DNA of 64,000 nt from Bacteroidales bacterium UBA3844 (GTDB lineage Bacteria; Bacteroidota; Bacteroidia; Bacteroidales; Paludibacteraceae): contig DGHQ01000049.1 in assembly GCA_002392915.1 (NCBI GenBank), forward strand, positions 1 through 64,000. The letters run 5' to 3'. Position numbers and translations under genes: made by a program. The notes beneath the pieces were generated by a model. The model did no database searches, was not told where the DNA came from, and saw only the letters and a list, made by a program, of their open reading frames with translations. Every line of letters begins with the position of its first letter. Within the stretch, counting starts at the first letter, position 1. Of this stretch, positions 61,783 through 64,000 are shown one piece after another.

Positions 61783-63310
61783 TGCTGCCTCCTCCGTTGT
61801 TGTTAGAATTCTGGTTGCCGCCGTTATTGTTTTGCTGGCCGCCGGTCTGCAGACCATTGTTTTGGCGGTTGCCATTGTTATGGTTTTTGTTGCGACGGTG
61901 CTGATTCCGGTTGCGGTTGTTATTGTTTCCGCCATTCTCACCGTTTTGCTGGCCGCCGTTGTTTTCGCCGTTCTGCTGGTTGCCATTCTCATTGCGAGGC
62001 TGGCGGTTTTTCTGCTGGTTGCGGTCACGGTTACGGTTGTTATTGCCGTTTTCACCCTGTTGCTGGTTGCCCTCCAGAGCTTTTGCCTGTTCGCCGTTTG
62101 TGTTGTTTGGTATACTGTTGGCTGACGGATTTTCAGGAGCAGCGTTTTGTTGGTTTTGAGCATCAGCTTCGCCATTGTTTGCTGCATTAGCGTTGCGTTG
62201 GCGATCCTCTTTGTTGCGGTTTTTGTTTTTCTTCTTTTTCTTCTTGTCGAAGCGAGTCAGATCATCCTGGCCTACCACGTTCTCATAGTCGGCGGTCTTA
62301 GTGCCTTGTTCACCCTTGTTGCCGCTTCCGAACGGCTCTACCTTTTCGCCACGTTTGTTGCGTTCGATGATAGCTTTGACTTCATCCACGGTGAGGGTCA
62401 CAAGGTTGACAGCCATATTAGGGGCTGTGCTGTATTGCATTGTGCGGGCAAGGATATCACTCTTGAAGTGATAGTAAGTGCCGTCAAGAGTCTCAAGCTG
62501 GATATCTCGAGGAGGAAACTCTTTCTGGGCTTCCAGGTATGTGTCCACCTCAAAGTTCATGCAGCATTTCAGTTTAGCGCACTGGCCTGCAAGTTTCTGT
62601 GGGTTAGGTGAGATGTCCTGGTAGCGTGCGGAAGAAGTAGACACCGACACAAAGTTGGACATCCAAGAAGAGCAGCACAATGCGCGTCCGCAAGGGCCGA
62701 TACCGCCGATTCGTCCTGCCTCCTGACGGGCTCCGATTTGGCGCATTTCAATACGCACTTTGAAAGTGTCGGCAAGCACACGTATAAGCTGACGGAAATC
62801 CACACGTTCGTCGGCGATATAGTAGAAGATGGCTTTGTTTCCGTCGCCTTGGAATTCCACGTCGCCGATTTTCATATTCAGATTCAGCTCTTCGGCTATT
62901 TTACGGGCTTTGATCATTGTCTCCTGTTCGCAAGCCTTCACCTCCTCAAAATGGTCGAGGTCGCTTTGTTTCGACTTGCGGAAGATGCGTTTGATGTCGG
63001 CGCGGTTAGGGTCGACGTGATTTTTCTTCATCTGAAGGAGCACCAATGGTCCGAGAAGAGACACTCTTCCTATGTCATGGCCGGGCATAGCCTCAACAGT
63101 TACCCAGTCTCCTTTTTCGAGGAGGATATTGTTGGTGTTGCGGAAATAACCCTTGCGGGTGTTTTTGAAAGTCACTTCCACAAGGTCAGTGGTTTGCATA
63201 GCGCCGGGCACATCGCAAAGCCAGTCGAATGTATCTAATTTCAAGTCGGTGTGTTTGCTGCAGCCTTGGGCATTCATGTTGCAACCTCCACCGTTGTCTA
63301 TACTACTCAT
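61775..63310 (-). CDS. ricT: RicT/YaaT-like PSP1 protein with Asn-rich tail
   Basis: The 511-residue protein has a PSP1 core (about 35-330) with GDWVTVEAMPGHDIGRVSLLG, GGIGPCGRALCCSSWM and CAKLKCCMNFEVD, whose Cys clusters match the iron-sulphur ligands of RicT. In Bacillus it works with RicA and RicF to control RNA processing by RNase Y; the role in Bacteroidota is less clear. The last ~130 residues are a low-complexity tail of Asn, Gln, Gly, Arg and Glu, absent in short homologues. The gene is next to holB and gldH, as is common in Bacteroidales. Confidence 0.9.
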   Translation of the reverse strand: MSSIDNGGGCNMNAQGCSKHTDLKLDTFDWLCDVPGAMQTTDLVEVTFKNTRKGYFRNTNNILLEKGDWVTVEAMPGHDIGRVSLLGPLVLLQMKKNHVDPNRADIKRIFRKSKQSDLDHFEEVKACEQETMIKARKIAEELNLNMKIGDVEFQGDGNKAIFYYIADERVDFRQLIRVLADTFKVRIEMRQIGARQEAGRIGGIGPCGRALCCSSWMSNFVSVSTSSARYQDISPNPQKLAGQCAKLKCCMNFEVDTYLEAQKEFPPRDIQLETLDGTYYHFKSDILARTMQYSTAPNMAVNLVTLTVDEVKAIIERNKRGEKVEPFGSGNKGEQGTKTADYENVVGQDDLTRFDKKKKKKNKNRNKEDRQRNANAANNGEADAQNQQNAAPENPSANSIPNNTNGEQAKALEGNQQQGENGNNNRNRDRNQQKNRQPRNENGNQQNGENNGGQQNGENGGNNNNRNRNQHRRNKNHNNGNRQNNGLQTGGQQNNNGGNQNSNNNGGGSNE

Positions 63311-63322
63311 TAATTATATATT

Positions 63323-64000
63323 TTATTTTTTAAGCAGAGCCATCACTTTGAGAGCGAGATCATAGAAAATGATTTTAGACATTCCGTTTCTCTCAATGTG
63401 GAATTCTGCTTTTGATAATTCTTCTACTAACTGCCATACATTCTTCTCGTTGATGAAGCGAGCGAATTTCGACGAGAAGGCGTTTTCATCGTTCGTCATG
63501 TAGTTGAGCGACGTGTTGCCTACGTTGAGAATGAAATTCTCGCGTATCATGTGCTGGCAATATTGCAAAAAGGAGATTTGTTTTTTTCTCGACAGTTTTG
63601 CAAGATCATTGCTCAGGTTGATGAGGTCGTCTAGGTCGCTGACATACGCCTTTCTCATCAATCGGATGAATGTATCCAAGAAAGTGTTAGCCCCGTCGTC
63701 AAGCAGTTCGAATGCAGCGATGATACTGCCTTTGCTGAGGCGTGCTGCATACTGAATCTGATTGTCATCGGCATTGCTGTTCTTTGTTCTTATCGCGTCT
63801 GCCAGCACTTTTTCTGGAAGGGCGTGCATCACCACTCGTTGAGTACGCGACTGGATGGTCGGCAGAATATCGTCGGGTTTGTCGCTCACCAGAAGGAAGA
63901 GCGTTTTGCCGACAGGTTCCTCGATGCTTTTGAGCACACGGTTGGAACACTCTGCTCCCATCAGTTCCGGATGCCATATCACCACCACTTTGTATTCGCT
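63323..64000 (-). CDS. holB: DNA polymerase III delta' subunit, C-terminal part (partial)
   Basis: 226 codons of the C-terminal part are visible; the gene continues beyond the right edge. Motifs VVVIWHPELMGAECSNRVLKSIEEP (the AAA+ motif after Walker B), FLLVSDKPDDILPTIQSRTQRV (sensor 1 and the SRT/SRC motif) and a helical C-terminal domain identify the delta' clamp-loader subunit. It opens the sliding clamp with gamma/tau and delta. An ATG at 63988 is internal; the true start is outside. ricT starts 12 bases after its stop. Confidence 0.92.
   Translation of the reverse strand, partial: SEYKVVVIWHPELMGAECSNRVLKSIEEPVGKTLFLLVSDKPDDILPTIQSRTQRVVMHALPEKVLADAIRTKNSNADDNQIQYAARLSKGSIIAAFELLDDGANTFLDTFIRLMRKAYVSDLDDLINLSNDLAKLSRKKQISFLQYCQHMIRENFILNVGNTSLNYMTNDENAFSSKFARFINEKNVWQLVEELSKAEFHIERNGMSKIIFYDLALKVMALLKK

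Noticed and set aside
61306..62187. A 293-residue protein ending in GldH
   Set aside because: The first part is an out-of-frame reading of the RicT tail (Thr/Ala/Met repeats); the lipoprotein signal at 61782 marks the true start.
61727..62611. Hydrophobic plus-strand frames opposite the RicT tail
   Set aside because: Asn/Gln codons read backwards give Val/Leu; the apparent membrane proteins are artefacts.
1..64000. tRNA or rRNA genes
   Set aside because: No cloverleaf-like T-loop sequence or rRNA-like segment was noticed in any gap; a covariance search would settle it.

Overview
The window is chromosomal DNA of a Bacteroidota species, almost certainly of the order Bacteroidales. The evidence is the gene content (gldH, ricT, DUF3098, TraM-type conjugation protein, BspA-like leucine-rich repeats, type IX secretion tails), the many -7 boxes of the form TAnnTTTG, and the lack of Shine-Dalgarno sequences. 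The genus cannot be fixed from the sequence. I found no rRNA, tRNA or CRISPR array.

Layout. 0-8.7 kb: an out-of-frame 5' end of a lipoprotein gene at the left edge, a DUF975 / coiled-coil / DUF4112 membrane cluster, two BspA-like repeat proteins between tandem-repeat tracts, and small secreted or membrane proteins (PepSY-like, transglutaminase-like, J-domain). 8.8-16.5 kb: a secreted rhamnogalacturonan lyase and a three-gene CotH operon, with type IX sorting tails on the lyase and on the first gene of the operon. 17-27.2 kb: two putative metalloprotease lipoproteins, each followed by small lipoproteins, around a housekeeping block (menD, ADC-like, plsC-like, thioesterase, recO). 27.2-35.6 kb: an accessory island with a conjugative coupling protein, a DUF3945-like protein, unknown paralogues and TraM, but no relaxase or integrase. 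35.6-40 kb: sugar kinase, aroC, two SlyD-like isomerases and a CNNM/CBS protein. 40.1-42.4 kb: a PIN toxin-antitoxin pair and a solitary M.HhaI-like cytosine methyltransferase. 42.5-54.7 kb: cell-envelope and housekeeping genes (ftsX, uppP, truB, queA, an IMP cyclohydrolase, mreBCD-mrdA-rodA, dprA-like, gph-like). 54.7-64 kb, minus strand: Rieske-like lipoprotein, methyltransferases, gamma carbonic anhydrase-like, RlmL-like, polyprenyl synthase, trmB, gldH, ricT and partial holB.

Most notable signals. (1) A family of putative zinc-protease lipoproteins has a run of 7-8 G just upstream of the signal peptide. Two copies are in frame, and a third, at the left edge, has one extra G and is out of frame, as expected for slipped-strand phase variation. 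(2) The M.HhaI-like methyltransferase also has a G7 run, in the loop next to its DNA-intercalating glutamine. (3) A dispersed palindrome family (GTAGAGACG...CGTCTCTAC) occurs between genes and three times in frame inside menD. (4) Two ~250-bp elements with AACGTGAGTTC inverted ends look like MITEs, and fragments of the same material lie at several other sites.
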